This document shows, piece after piece, positions 1 to 8,940 of a DNA stretch of 42,683 nt. This DNA comes from CAJQGY01 sp964417685 (GTDB lineage Bacteria; Pseudomonadota; Gammaproteobacteria; Magnimaribacterales; D2472). The translations under genes and the position numbers were made by a program. The stretch covers positions 1 through 42,683 of the forward strand of contig CAYQIT010000007.1 of assembly GCA_964417685.1 (NCBI GenBank), read 5' to 3'. The notes under the pieces are model-generated. The model ran no database searches. It had not been told where the DNA came from and worked only from the letters and a program-made list of their open reading frames with translations. Positions within the stretch are counted from its first letter, which is position 1, and every line of letters starts with the position of its first letter.

Positions 1-75
1 TGGCGGTCCGACGGGGAATCGAACCCCGAACGCCGCCGTGACAGGGCGGAATTATAACCGTTTAACTACCGGACC
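1..75 (-). tRNA. tRNA-Asp (anticodon GTC)
   Basis: Read on the minus strand, this folds as a complete cloverleaf with a 7-bp acceptor stem (last pair G-U), discriminator G and an encoded CCA at positions 1-3. The anticodon stem CCGCC/GGCGG closes the loop CTGTCAC, giving anticodon GTC for Asp. The T-loop is a normal TTCGATT. The D-arm is slightly unusual, with an A-rich loop. It is the second tRNA of a pair: tRNA-Val(TAC) lies 48 bp upstream and one promoter at 245-272 probably serves both. The window edge falls exactly at the tRNA 3' end, so further genes of the transcript cannot be seen. Confidence 0.95.
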
Positions 76-123
76 ACTTTTATGAGTGAATCATATATAT
101 TTAAAATAAAAGATCAACTCAAA

Positions 124-200
124 TGGTGGGTGATGACAGGTTCGAACTGCCGACCCTCTCGGTGTAAACGAGATGCTCTACCAAACTGAGCTAATCACCC
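124..200 (-). tRNA. tRNA-Val (anticodon TAC)
   Basis: Complete cloverleaf on the minus strand. The acceptor is GGGTGAT/ATCACCC, the discriminator is A, and CCA is encoded at 124-126. The anticodon stem TCTCG/CGAGA closes loop TTTACAC, giving TAC with a normal U33. The D-stem is GCTC/GAGC and the T-loop TTCGAAC. This tRNA (with the usual U34 modification) can read all four valine codons, which bears on the oddity in the second valine tRNA at 23746-23822. It is the first gene of a two-tRNA transcript with tRNA-Asp. Confidence 0.96.
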
Positions 201-244
201 CACTCTATTCATTACAATCAAAGGATTACATGAACTAATAGTGC

Positions 245-272
245 ATTATAGAAATCTTATTTATTTTGTCTA
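245..272 (-). promoter_or_regulatory. Promoter for the tRNA-Val/tRNA-Asp transcript
   Basis: On the minus strand there is a -35-like TAGACA (272-267, five of six matches to TTGACA), a 16-bp spacer and a perfect -10 TATAAT (250-245). Transcription would start near position 238, about 38 nt before the tRNA-Val 5' end. The remaining DNA from 201 to 311 is AT-rich and I see no gene in it. Confidence 0.75.
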
Positions 273-311
273 TTGTTTTTTTGTGTATAGCAATCTTGAT
301 TTTAATAAGAA

Positions 312-1199
312 TTAAGATTTAGTTTTTATGATATTTAATCTAGCCAAATAAATACCAAAGAGAGCAATTCCTACAAAAACTAGCTGGGTAATATTCATGA
401 GCTCATCAAATAAATAAGCAGCTAAAATTGTGGCGGTTAAAGGCTGAAGAAGTAATCCGATAGAGCCATCTGATGCAGAGATATTTGATATCCCATGTGT
501 TATTAGGAATTGACCACCGAATTGGCACAAAAATGCTAAAAAAATTAAATTAATCCATTCAAAGTTTGAAGAAGGTAAGGATGGTTCTGATTCAATTAAA
601 GCGAAAGGTATAGAAAAAATACAACAAAACAAGGTTGTATAAAAGATTATATTAATCGAATCTTCCTTTCCTAATCTTGAAATTACCAACAAGTACACGG
701 CATAAAAGAAAGCACCAACTAAACACATCAAATCACCTAGAATCTTTCCATTAGCATAATTGCTAGAGAAATAAATTAAGCCAATGATTCCTGTATAGGT
801 AATTATGAATGATTTAACGAAATTAAGACTAAGCGATTCTTGAAAGAAAATATAAGTCAAAAGTGCAACAAAAATTGGTGCTGAGTTTATTATAATTGTT
901 GCATTGGAAACTGAGGTTATGCTCATACTCCAGTGCCATAGAATCAAATCAATAGTAAATCCTGCCGAAGCTAGCGCTGTGAACAAAATAGTTTTTTTAT
1001 TTTTTACCCTAAAAAATAATTTTTTATTAAAGCTAAAATTAAAAATAATTAAAAATGGTAAAGCCAATAACATCCTGTAAAAGAGTATCCAAGATGGAGT
1101 CATCTCGCTCCATTTAACAAACACGGGTGCAAAACCAATTAATGCCGCCCCTAATGCTAATAATAAAAAGTAATTAGCTCGATTTTTATTTAAAAGCAT
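312..1199 (-). CDS. EamA-family (drug/metabolite transporter superfamily) permease
   Basis: The 295-residue product is almost entirely hydrophobic and appears to have about ten membrane-spanning helices, arranged as two EamA repeats (roughly residues 15-145 and 155-290). This is the usual length and layout of inner-membrane DMT exporters of the RhaT/EamA type. Features seen are an early VFVKWSE stretch after the first helix, and near the C-terminus a GSIGLLLQPLTATILAAYLFDE stretch resembling the conserved end of repeat two. The substrate cannot be told from sequence; family members export amino acids, nucleobases or drugs. It is transcribed divergently from xseA with only 17 bp between the starts, so the promoters must overlap each other or the coding ends. 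It could be co-transcribed with the downstream tRNAs, but these have their own promoter. Confidence 0.88.
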   Translation of the reverse strand: MLLNKNRANYFLLLALGAALIGFAPVFVKWSEMTPSWILFYRMLLALPFLIIFNFSFNKKLFFRVKNKKTILFTALASAGFTIDLILWHWSMSITSVSNATIIINSAPIFVALLTYIFFQESLSLNFVKSFIITYTGIIGLIYFSSNYANGKILGDLMCLVGAFFYAVYLLVISRLGKEDSINIIFYTTLFCCIFSIPFALIESEPSLPSSNFEWINLIFLAFLCQFGGQFLITHGISNISASDGSIGLLLQPLTATILAAYLFDELMNITQLVFVGIALFGIYLARLNIIKTKS

Positions 1200-1216
1200 A
1201 AAGTATAATTGTTTGT

Positions 1217-2578
1217 ATGAGTGATGTTATTTTAGAACAGAATAATGAAATAATCTCCGTTGGAGAGCTTAATAATGCGGCGAGAAAGCTTTTAGAATCT
1301 AATTTTAATGATGTTTCAGTTATTGGAGAGATATCTAATCTATCAAGACCATCCTCAGGACATATTTACTTCACTTTAAAAGATGATAATGGTGCTATTC
1401 GATGTGCAATGTTTCGAAATGCAAATATGCGACTTAAATTTAATCCCAAGAATGGAGATAAATGTATTTTAAAAGGTCAGGTTAGCATCTACGCAGCAAG
1501 AGGAGACTATCAATTAATTGCTAAATCTATGAGACTTGCTGGAGCTGGTGATCTAATGCAGCAATTTGAAAACCTCAAAGTTAAGCTAGATTCAGAGGGA
1601 TTATTCGACTTAACAAATAAAAAAATATTACCAAAATATCCAAAACATATTTGCATAATCACATCTGCTTCTACTGCAGCATATCAAGATATTTTTTCAA
1701 CAATAAATAGAAGGTCTGTTTTCGCAAAAGTATCCTTAAGCGAAGCAGTAGTGCAGGGAGATTCAGCTCATAACTCTTTATATAAAGCCATTGAAAGGAT
1801 AGAAAAGTTTAATCTAAGCTCTGAAAATCCAATTGATATAGTAATTATATCAAGAGGTGGAGGTTCAATTGAAGATCTTTGGTGTTTTAATAATGAGCAA
1901 TTAGCAAGAAAAATTCATAGCTTCAACGTCCCAATAATATCAGGTGTTGGTCATGAAATTGATTTTACTATAACTGATTTTGTAGCTGATATGAGGGCCC
2001 CTACTCCAACAGCTGCAGCTGAGATTGTTACTGAGGGATATTTCAAATTAAATGATCAATTAATAAATCATAAAAATAATCTTATAAAAACATACGGATT
2101 GTTGATTAATGAAAAAGCTCAGCAGATTGAAATAGTGAGGTCAAAATTAAAAAGTCCTCTCTCTCTTTTAAGAGAAAAAATACAAAAGTTAGATAATATT
2201 GAAATAAATTTAAAAAAATCTATCTCAAGCTTTGTTTTAAATGAAAAACAGCAGCTAAGGTATCAAACAAAATTACTTCAACAGAACAATCCTCTTGAGA
2301 AAATAAAAAATCTTAATCTAAGAATACATTCATTGAATATATTATCTAGAACCAGAATAAAAAATTTATTGTCAAGAAATACGATTAACCTTGAAAAGGT
2401 TAATGATAATCTCCAAATTTTAAATCCTCTAGCGATCTTGAAAAGAGGCTATTCAATTGTTCATAACAAAGATGGTAGCGTCATAAAATCAAATGCTCAA
2501 ATTAATATAAATGAAGAATTGACGGCAAGGTTCGGCGAAGGGAGTGCATTAATTGCAGTTAAAAAAATTAATGATTAG
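1217..2578 (+). CDS. xseA: Exodeoxyribonuclease VII large subunit
   Basis: XseA is the large, catalytic subunit of exonuclease VII, which together with XseB degrades single-stranded DNA. At 453 residues it matches the family length (about 456 in E. coli). The N-terminal OB-fold domain (about 10-110) contains GHIYFTLKD at 48-56. The catalytic domain contains ISRGGGSIEDLWCFN and the block VGHEIDFTITDFVADMRAPT followed by PTAAAEI. A long helical segment follows, and the protein ends with the typical LKRGYSIV region. No small subunit gene (xseB) is present nearby. A TATAAT lies at 1204-1209, only 7 bp before the ATG, so the transcript may be leaderless. The gene overlaps the start of the following M23 peptidase by 8 bp. 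Confidence 0.97.
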   Translation: MSDVILEQNNEIISVGELNNAARKLLESNFNDVSVIGEISNLSRPSSGHIYFTLKDDNGAIRCAMFRNANMRLKFNPKNGDKCILKGQVSIYAARGDYQLIAKSMRLAGAGDLMQQFENLKVKLDSEGLFDLTNKKILPKYPKHICIITSASTAAYQDIFSTINRRSVFAKVSLSEAVVQGDSAHNSLYKAIERIEKFNLSSENPIDIVIISRGGGSIEDLWCFNNEQLARKIHSFNVPIISGVGHEIDFTITDFVADMRAPTPTAAAEIVTEGYFKLNDQLINHKNNLIKTYGLLINEKAQQIEIVRSKLKSPLSLLREKIQKLDNIEINLKKSISSFVLNEKQQLRYQTKLLQQNNPLEKIKNLNLRIHSLNILSRTRIKNLLSRNTINLEKVNDNLQILNPLAILKRGYSIVHNKDGSVIKSNAQININEELTARFGEGSALIAVKKIND

Positions 2579-3365
2579 ATTTCATACTGCGATATGCATT
2601 TTCATTATTTTGAGCTCGCAAGTAATTGCTGATAATGATCTAAATGGGGTTTCTGGGGAAATACTGATTATTCCATCTGCAAAGGTTTCAGATGAGTCAA
2701 ACCTTGCTGTATTTTCATTTAAAGACAATGACTTTATTGTTGTTGGATTGCCATATGTAACAGAAGAAGAGTCGTATGATATTGCTAGTAAAACAATTTT
2801 GGTAAAGCCAAAAGATTATGGCGAGTCTAGAATTACCATTAAAGATCAATCCAAAGTTATTCTTAGTCCTGAGAATAAGGATAGAACATTTAAAGAATAT
2901 AAAATTATCAATAATGCACTCAATACATATTCTAAGAAACTACTTTCTGACTTTGATTTTTCGATACCAGTTAATGGGATTATTTCTAGTAGATTTGGAA
3001 AAAAAAGATTTATAAATAACTTACCAAGATCTCCCCACCTTGCTCTTGACATTGCTGCTCCTGAAGGCACTGAGATCCTCTCACCCTCGGATGCGGTAGT
3101 AATTCTTACAGGTGAATTCTTTTATGCAGGCAATTATGTAATGTTAGATCATGGAATGGGACTAATATCTTCTTACAGCCATCTAAGCAGTATTAATGTA
3201 AAAGAAGGTGAAAATATAAATAAAGGTATGTTGTTAGGAACAGTTGGTTCAACCGGGAGAGTAACTGGACCACATCTTCACTGGAGCATTTATCTTAATA
3301 AACAGCGAGTCAATCCAGAAATTTTCCTAGATAAAAACTTTTTTTTAAGAATCCCTAACCTCTGA
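2571..3365 (+). CDS. M23 family (LytM/peptidoglycan) metallopeptidase, exported
   Basis: This is a predicted periplasmic zinc endopeptidase or LytM-like activator acting on peptidoglycan cross-links. I prefer the ATG at 2571, overlapping the xseA stop, over an upstream TTG at 2553, because it begins a clean signal peptide (MIRFHTAICIFIILSSQVIA) and gives 264 residues. The C-terminal peptidase domain (about 140-255) has the full zinc-binding set: H156 and D160 in PHLALD, and H235 and H237 in GPHLHW, plus the central YSHLSSI motif. It therefore looks catalytically competent rather than a degenerate EnvC/NlpD-type activator. The N-terminal 130 residues are probably a beta-rich domain. The 3' end overlaps the convergent TlpA-like gene by 21 bp. 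Translational coupling with xseA is likely, but the functions are unrelated. Confidence 0.9.
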   Translation: MIRFHTAICIFIILSSQVIADNDLNGVSGEILIIPSAKVSDESNLAVFSFKDNDFIVVGLPYVTEEESYDIASKTILVKPKDYGESRITIKDQSKVILSPENKDRTFKEYKIINNALNTYSKKLLSDFDFSIPVNGIISSRFGKKRFINNLPRSPHLALDIAAPEGTEILSPSDAVVILTGEFFYAGNYVMLDHGMGLISSYSHLSSINVKEGENINKGMLLGTVGSTGRVTGPHLHWSIYLNKQRVNPEIFLDKNFFLRIPNL

Positions 3366-3794
3366 CAGAACATCGTTTAAAGTCTCTAATGTTTGAGGTT
3401 TAAATAGTGCTCTAACAACTTTACCATTCTCATTGATAAAATATGTAGCTGGTAATGTTTGCGGAGATTCTATTCCCCAAATTTCACCAGGATAAGAAAT
3501 TAAAGATGGTATATCCACTCCAAACCTTTTGATCTGCGGATCTAAGTCTTCAATATCTAGTTGATCAAAATTAAAAGCAAAAACATTTATATCGCTATTT
3601 TGATTTGAAAATTCCACTAGCTCAGGCATTTCTTTTAGGCATGGAGGACACCAATCAGCCCAATAGTTTATAACAACCCATGAACCATCAAGTTTATTTA
3701 ATGACGTATTATTGCCATTGTGGACCTGTATATCATTTTTTTGACATCCAATAAGACACAAAAAACATGTAAAATAGATAAATAATTTTTTCAT
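3345..3794 (-). CDS. TlpA/ResA-like thioredoxin-fold lipoprotein
   Basis: Predicted membrane-anchored, periplasm-facing thiol:disulfide oxidoreductase of about 149 residues. The start at 3794 is preferred over an in-frame ATG nine bases upstream because MKKLFIYFTCFLCLIGC is an ordinary lipoprotein signal with lipidated Cys17. The redox motif WCPPC (C49, C52) within WADWCPPCLKEMPEL is characteristic of the TlpA/ResA/DsbE group, which reduces apo-cytochrome c or other periplasmic cysteines. Near the C-terminus TLPATYFINENG carries the conserved cis-proline region. The DsbD/ScsB-like protein at 16070-18040 could be its electron donor. It is divergent from wrbA and overlaps the 3' end of the M23 peptidase gene. 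The exact substrate is unknown. Confidence 0.9.
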   Translation of the reverse strand: MKKLFIYFTCFLCLIGCQKNDIQVHNGNNTSLNKLDGSWVVINYWADWCPPCLKEMPELVEFSNQNSDINVFAFNFDQLDIEDLDPQIKRFGVDIPSLISYPGEIWGIESPQTLPATYFINENGKVVRALFKPQTLETLNDVLSEVRDS

Positions 3795-3822
3795 TTGTAG
3801 CATTTTAAACCAAACTTTAAAT

Positions 3823-4428
3823 ATGGATAAGAACTTTTTATTAATACTTTTTTACTCTGCTTCAGGTTCAGTTAAAAATTTAGCACATGCAATTGCAGAT
3901 GGCGCAGAGGAAAGTGGGCTGAATACTAAAATTAGAACGGTTCCAAGGGTTTCTAGCAAAGCTGAACAAACTGAGCCTGTTATACCTGAGGAAAATGAAA
4001 TATATTGCACAAAGGAAGATCTTATAAATTGCGCCGGAATGGCAATCGGTTCGCCAACTCGCTTTGGTTCTATTGCATCGCCGCTTAAATATTTTCTTGA
4101 TTCAACTGGAGATATTTGGTCAAACAATACATTAAATGGGAAGCCTGGTCTTGCATTTACTTCAACAGGGTCTATGCATGGCGGTCAAGAAATTACATTG
4201 TTTAATATTATTACCTTTATGCTCCATCATGGAATGCTGGTCTCCGGATCGCCCTACTCTATCCAGGAATTGCATAATACAAAGTCAGGTGGAACTCCCT
4301 ATGGCCCAACTCACGTTGAGAGCTTTAATAATTCATCTAACCTAACCCCTGAAGAGTACATTATTGCCAAATCATCCGGGGTGCGACTTGCAGAATTAAT
4401 CAATAAACTTTCTGTAAGTGATAAGTAA
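3823..4428 (+). CDS. wrbA: WrbA-type NAD(P)H:quinone oxidoreductase (flavodoxin-like)
   Basis: The 201-residue flavodoxin-fold protein fits WrbA, an FMN-dependent two-electron quinone reductase that protects against semiquinone stress. The N-terminal phosphate-binding loop is YSASGSVKNLA (about 11-21). The FMN loop GSPTRFGS is at 76-83. The segment FTSTGSMHGGQEIT and the later GTPYGPTH are conserved in the family. It is followed by a DUF2069 membrane protein starting inside its 3' end, an order seen in other gammaproteobacteria. It is divergent from the TlpA-like gene, with 28 bp between starts. Confidence 0.93.
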   Translation: MDKNFLLILFYSASGSVKNLAHAIADGAEESGLNTKIRTVPRVSSKAEQTEPVIPEENEIYCTKEDLINCAGMAIGSPTRFGSIASPLKYFLDSTGDIWSNNTLNGKPGLAFTSTGSMHGGQEITLFNIITFMLHHGMLVSGSPYSIQELHNTKSGGTPYGPTHVESFNNSSNLTPEEYIIAKSSGVRLAELINKLSVSDK

Positions 4429-4750
4429 AAATAAATATATAATCATTACAGTTTGTCTTGCTGTTATCTTGGTTAGTATTAAGTTTTTGATTTTTTTACA
4501 AGGCAGAATAGATCTTGTTACTCTTGTTGTTTGGAGTCTTCCGATATCTGTATTTGTATTTTATTCGATTAAAAGATCGATCAAGGCTTATCAGATATTT
4601 TGTTTCATCCTGCTTATATACTTTTTATTTGCCTCATTAAGAGTATTTGGTATGAAAACATTCTATTTAGACGTATTTGAAATAATTATGATTATTTTGC
4701 TATTTACGCATTGCCTGTTTGGACCTAAATATCTTAGATATGTAAAGTAA
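4418..4750 (+). CDS. DUF2069 family membrane protein
   Basis: A small integral membrane protein of 110 residues with about four hydrophobic helices and very few polar loops. Length, helix pattern and position directly after wrbA match DUF2069, a family of unknown function. The start codon is GTG at 4418, overlapping the wrbA stop by 11 bp, which suggests translational coupling. No catalytic motif is visible and no function can be assigned. The gap to sppA (4751-4832) is AT-rich, with only a weak promoter-like TTGCTA and TTAATT pair. Confidence 0.8.
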   Translation: MISKNKYIIITVCLAVILVSIKFLIFLQGRIDLVTLVVWSLPISVFVFYSIKRSIKAYQIFCFILLIYFLFASLRVFGMKTFYLDVFEIIMIILLFTHCLFGPKYLRYVK

Positions 4751-4832
4751 GCTTTACATTTAAAATTACTTCAACTAACATAATCCCTTAAATTGCTAAT
4801 TAGTATTTCTTTAATTTAATTCAGAGGTAATG

Positions 4833-6680
4833 ATGGATACAAATAAAAAATCAATATGGAAACAAGCAGATGAATTCCTTGCTATGACGAGGAAAATACT
4901 TGTTAATGGTATAACTGCACTTATTTTAATAGTAATAACTTTCTCATTTATTGGTGGGATAGTTGGTAGCTTCGGAGATAGCTCTGAGGAGATAACTTCT
5001 GAAGATAAAGTGTTATGGTTCAAGCCAATTGGGGTTGTAGTAGACACTGAGGTGATTAATACAGACTCATTCACTATTGAAGATGTTCTAGGCGGTACAT
5101 CTACAGAACAACACCAACTTCAAGATTTATTAGATGTTCTCAATCATGCAGCAGATGATGAAGATTTATTGGCTGTGTACGTAAATGTGTCAGAACTAGG
5201 AATGTACTGGGCATCTGCATTCAAAATAGCTGAAGCAGTTAAAAATGTTAGAGAGAGCGGCAAAAGAGTAATAGCTTATGCTGAAGAATTTAGTAATAGC
5301 TCCTACTTAATAAGTTCTCAAGCAAATGAAGTTTTAATTAATGAAATGGGGCAAGTAACTGCATTTGGTTTATCAAGAAAAAGAGAGTACTACGTAGATT
5401 TATACAAAAATCTAAAAATTAACTACAACGTTTTCACTGCAGGTGACTTTAAATCTGGACCTGAACCATATACCAGAGATTCTATGAGTGAGAATGATAA
5501 GCTTGCATGGAACGAGTTTGCAAATCCAATGTGGAAAAAAATGACAGATATGATGGAGGATGGCAGACAGCTTGCTGCAGGAACTATTCAGGAATTTGGT
5601 GATAATGCATGGGAATTATATAAAGAGAATCCTGAAGCAGCTCAGGTCGCGCTAAATTTAGGACTGGTTGATAAAGTGGTCACAAGAGAAGAAATTAAAC
5701 AATATATGTTTGAAGAATTCCCTAACAGTGAAAATGATAAATACGCCTTTCCTGATAGCATTTCGATTTATGACTACCTTGCAGAAATTGATGAAGAGAA
5801 AGAGGAATTTGATAATAAAATTGCTGTAGTAAATATTGAGGGCGCCATTATGACTGGTGAGGCTGCATATGGTATTGCTGGCTCAGATACAATTGTTAAG
5901 AACATTCAGTCTGCAACTAAAAATGATGATGTTAAAGCCCTTGTTCTTCGTGTTAATAGCCCAGGTGGGAGTGTTTATGCAAGTGAATTAATAACAAATG
6001 CGCTTAATGAATTTAAAGCAACTGACAGACCTATTATTACATCTATGGGAGATATAGCGGCGTCAGGTGGCGTTTGGGTAACAACAAACTCTGATCATAT
6101 TTTTGCTGAAGAAGATACGCTTACAGGCTCTATTGGAGTTTATGGAATTATCCCTACCCTAGATGGTATTTACGATTGGGCTGGCATAAAAGTTGATGGA
6201 ACAACGTCAACTAAGGCGTCGGAATGGGATGAAAGACAATCAATGCCTGAATATGTAAAGGATGCAATCCAGGCAAGTATTGATAATACGTATTTTAAAT
6301 TTGTATCAAAAGTTTCAGATAACAGACTTATGGAATATGAAGACTTATTGCCATTTGCTGGTGGAAGAATTTGGTCTGGCTCCAAAGCCTTAGAGATTGG
6401 TCTAGTTGATACTATTGGTGATCTAACAGATGCTCTAAGTTATGCTGCTAAATTAGCGGACATTGAGGAATACTCAGTAAAAACATATACAAAAGAAATC
6501 GATCCATTTGATGCTTTCTTATTAGAATTATTTGAGAATATAGATATTAAAACAAGCATTGATCCAAGGATTGAAATGCTTATTGGTGAATACCCAAAGC
6601 ATATGATGCTAATTAAGCCAGATACACAAAATGTAATGGCATATTGCTTTGAATGTGAAACATTGATGAATTACAAATAA
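4833..6680 (+). CDS. sppA: Signal peptide peptidase SppA, 67-kDa type
   Basis: SppA is a membrane-bound serine peptidase that degrades cleaved signal peptides in the inner membrane. About 615 residues hold two tandem S49 domains after one N-terminal membrane helix (about 28-50). The Ser-Lys dyad is split between domains as in E. coli: the general-base lysine is in GDFKSGPEPYTRDSM at residue 207, and the nucleophile is in AASGGVW at residue 411 (E. coli K209 and S409). The ATG at 4833 is chosen over 4830 because AGAGG at 4823-4827 then sits 5 bp upstream. The 3' end overlaps the convergent hda gene by 10 bp. Confidence 0.97.
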   Translation: MDTNKKSIWKQADEFLAMTRKILVNGITALILIVITFSFIGGIVGSFGDSSEEITSEDKVLWFKPIGVVVDTEVINTDSFTIEDVLGGTSTEQHQLQDLLDVLNHAADDEDLLAVYVNVSELGMYWASAFKIAEAVKNVRESGKRVIAYAEEFSNSSYLISSQANEVLINEMGQVTAFGLSRKREYYVDLYKNLKINYNVFTAGDFKSGPEPYTRDSMSENDKLAWNEFANPMWKKMTDMMEDGRQLAAGTIQEFGDNAWELYKENPEAAQVALNLGLVDKVVTREEIKQYMFEEFPNSENDKYAFPDSISIYDYLAEIDEEKEEFDNKIAVVNIEGAIMTGEAAYGIAGSDTIVKNIQSATKNDDVKALVLRVNSPGGSVYASELITNALNEFKATDRPIITSMGDIAASGGVWVTTNSDHIFAEEDTLTGSIGVYGIIPTLDGIYDWAGIKVDGTTSTKASEWDERQSMPEYVKDAIQASIDNTYFKFVSKVSDNRLMEYEDLLPFAGGRIWSGSKALEIGLVDTIGDLTDALSYAAKLADIEEYSVKTYTKEIDPFDAFLLELFENIDIKTSIDPRIEMLIGEYPKHMMLIKPDTQNVMAYCFECETLMNYK

Positions 6681-7354
6681 TCTTTAATTAATGGTATTGT
6701 AATTTTTCTCTTCAATTCCATCGAGAGGCTATCAAGCCTCTCGAGAATTGAGACCAAATCAGATAAGTTTCTTTTTGTATATCCAAGTAAATACTTAACT
6801 TCTTTTTCTCCAAGATTTATAGATCTAAATTCAGAAATATGAAGTAAAGCTTCTTTTAAATATACATCTTGAACAGGCGTCATCTCAAAAGAATTAAGCT
6901 TTTTTATTCTTGATTCAAGATCTGGTAAGCCAAACTGCAATGTCTTATCCAAAAAATTAGCTGAGAAAATTAATCTGCAATCTGTATTTAGAGAGCTATT
7001 AATGAGATTAAATAAAGCAATTTCCCACTCTGAATTGTTTGCAATCTGGTCAAGACCATCAATACAAACAAGATCTAGGCTTGAGACGTTATCAATTATA
7101 GCTGTGTCATAATTCTTAACATCCATTAATGGTATATATAATGAAGATCTGGAGCCAGAGTTGTAATAATTACATATAGCTTGGAGTAAATAAGTTTTAC
7201 CTATATTGTTCGTTCCATATATAAATACATCATCACCATCAAAATTGATCAACTCATCAAATAACTTTTTATTGTTTGGATCACAATAAAAACCTTTTAC
7301 AGATGATTTAAAGTTTTTTTCCCAAGGAAAAGTTAATTGTTTTGGATTACTCAT
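6671..7354 (-). CDS. hda: DnaA regulatory inactivator Hda
   Basis: Hda is a short DnaA-like AAA+ protein that, bound to the DNA sliding clamp, stimulates ATP hydrolysis by DnaA and so prevents re-initiation. At 227 residues it has the AAA+ core but no DNA-binding domain IV. The N-terminus has QLTFPW (6-11), matching the position and type of the clamp-binding motif. Walker A is GTNNIGKT at 47-54 and Walker B is LVCIDG at about 95-100, followed by LDQI. A C-terminal lid domain follows. It is the last gene of a minus-strand run (DUF2066, CDP-alcohol phosphatidyltransferase, hda) with overlapping ends, and its stop overlaps that of sppA. Confidence 0.94.
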   Translation of the reverse strand: MSNPKQLTFPWEKNFKSSVKGFYCDPNNKKLFDELINFDGDDVFIYGTNNIGKTYLLQAICNYYNSGSRSSLYIPLMDVKNYDTAIIDNVSSLDLVCIDGLDQIANNSEWEIALFNLINSSLNTDCRLIFSANFLDKTLQFGLPDLESRIKKLNSFEMTPVQDVYLKEALLHISEFRSINLGEKEVKYLLGYTKRNLSDLVSILERLDSLSMELKRKITIPLIKDYL

Positions 7355-7898
7355 TACTGTGATCTTTTAAATTAGAAAACCATTCTTTGGCATAACTAAC
7401 AAAGCTTACTAAAGTGAATGCTGAAATTACAAAACCTAGTAATTGAAGATTGATTGCAAAAGATAAACTGTTTGTTATTAATATCAATATTATATAAATA
7501 ACTTGCAAGACCGTTGTTGTTTTTCCTAATAGATTTGGTAATGGTGTTCCTGTTTCGACAACAGACATATGAATGGATGCGCCCAATAATATAATTACAT
7601 CTCTAGCCAACAAAACAAAAAATACGTAAAAAGGTATTAAGTCATTTAACCAGAGCACAAATATAGAGCCTGATAACAAAAGCTTATCAGCCACAGGATC
7701 TAATATTTTACCAAGGTCTGTTTGCCAGGACATTCTTCTTGCAAGAAAACCGTCTAACGCATCTGTAATAGAAGCTAATATAAAATACAAAAGACTATTT
7801 AAATATTGATCATTGTGTATGTTCATAAGAATTGGATAAACCAGACCAATTCTGACGATTGATAAAAAATTAGGTATAAATATAAAGTATCTACTCAT
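7347..7898 (-). CDS. CDP-alcohol phosphatidyltransferase, PgsA-like
   Basis: Integral membrane phospholipid synthase of 183 residues with several helices. The signature D-G-x2-A-R-x8-G-x3-D-x3-D is perfect: D49, G50, A53, R54, G63, D67, D71. Length and the DPVADK ending of the motif fit phosphatidylglycerophosphate synthase (PgsA: CDP-diacylglycerol plus glycerol 3-phosphate). A second PgsA-like gene may exist elsewhere, so another acceptor alcohol cannot be excluded, and I leave the symbol empty. It overlaps hda by 8 bp and the upstream DUF2066 gene by 4 bp, indicating a tight operon. Confidence 0.88.
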   Translation of the reverse strand: MSRYFIFIPNFLSIVRIGLVYPILMNIHNDQYLNSLLYFILASITDALDGFLARRMSWQTDLGKILDPVADKLLLSGSIFVLWLNDLIPFYVFFVLLARDVIILLGASIHMSVVETGTPLPNLLGKTTTVLQVIYIILILITNSLSFAINLQLLGFVISAFTLVSFVSYAKEWFSNLKDHSNE

Positions 7899-8926
7899 TT
7901 TTTATATTCTATAAAGATATCTTTTTTATTGTCGCTAATGTTAGTTAATTTATAATCCGACTTATCATCAATTACATTAATAAATCTTTCATTATTTCCA
8001 AAAAAATAAACATCAGATTTTAATGTATTGTTGGTAAATGCATTAATTTTAATCTTTTCAATTCCAATAATACTTTTTAAACCATTGATAACATTTTCAT
8101 AATCCTCTACTGATTCAATATTTGCAATATTTAATGCGAGTGTATTTTTCTCTGAAAATTCGATCTGCAATCCATTTAAATACTTCGAGACTTTGTCATC
8201 GAGAATTTTTTGAAATGATTCTATGAATTCATTTTGAAAATTATTAGATTTAATAAACTTTTCTATATCTCCGGTTACAGACCAATTTTCTGTATCTATT
8301 TTTGTAATTTCAACATTAACGATATCTTCGTAACTGTATTTTGACTTTAGATAATCATTAGGGTTTAACAAATAATTAAAATCTTTAATATTTTGCGTAT
8401 CAATTAAATCCAATATAGGTATTTCAATGAAAACCCCCCTATCTTCAGAAATAGTATTAAGTAATTCTTTAAAACTTTTATCAAATACATTTGTAACATC
8501 ATCGTTAAGGAAATAAGGCTCATCTATACCATTGTCAATTTTTGCAATTACAATAAATATTGGTCTTGATTTGCCAATTAAAGGTATTTTAAGTTGTCTA
8601 AATTTGTCTTCTAAAAGCTTTTGATTGAATTGTGTTCTTAAAAATGAATCCCCGTCTATCTGATTAACAGAATAGCTAACTATATAATCTTTACGGACTG
8701 TGCCTGAGTTAATTATTCTCCAAATATAAGATGGGTTAGAAGACCCACTAAGTCGATAAACCATTTTATCAAAAGATTGATTAAGTGACTTGTCTACTGA
8801 AACTCCTGATTCAATTTTATGATTTATCTCAAAAAGTGTCTTAAATTCCTTCCCAAAAGCTGTATTAGAAAAGATAATCACTAATATAAATAGATAATAT
8901 AAATTGTTGCTAAAATTATTCTTCAC
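7895..8926 (-). CDS. DUF2066 family exported protein
   Basis: About 343 residues with an N-terminal signal or anchor segment (LYYLFILVIIFSNTAFG). Its place beside purM-purN and upstream of hda is the usual position of DUF2066 proteins in gammaproteobacteria; their function is unknown. I prefer the GTG at 8926. An upstream TTG at 8947 would also be in frame, but it lies inside the divergent purM coding region and lengthens the N-terminus with polar residues. The C-terminal half resembles repeated alpha/beta units. The 4-bp overlap with the downstream phosphatidyltransferase suggests coupling. Confidence 0.72.
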   Translation of the reverse strand: MKNNFSNNLYYLFILVIIFSNTAFGKEFKTLFEINHKIESGVSVDKSLNQSFDKMVYRLSGSSNPSYIWRIINSGTVRKDYIVSYSVNQIDGDSFLRTQFNQKLLEDKFRQLKIPLIGKSRPIFIVIAKIDNGIDEPYFLNDDVTNVFDKSFKELLNTISEDRGVFIEIPILDLIDTQNIKDFNYLLNPNDYLKSKYSYEDIVNVEITKIDTENWSVTGDIEKFIKSNNFQNEFIESFQKILDDKVSKYLNGLQIEFSEKNTLALNIANIESVEDYENVINGLKSIIGIEKIKINAFTNNTLKSDVYFFGNNERFINVIDDKSDYKLTNISDNKKDIFIEYKK

Positions 8927-8940
8927 AATAGGTATTCTAA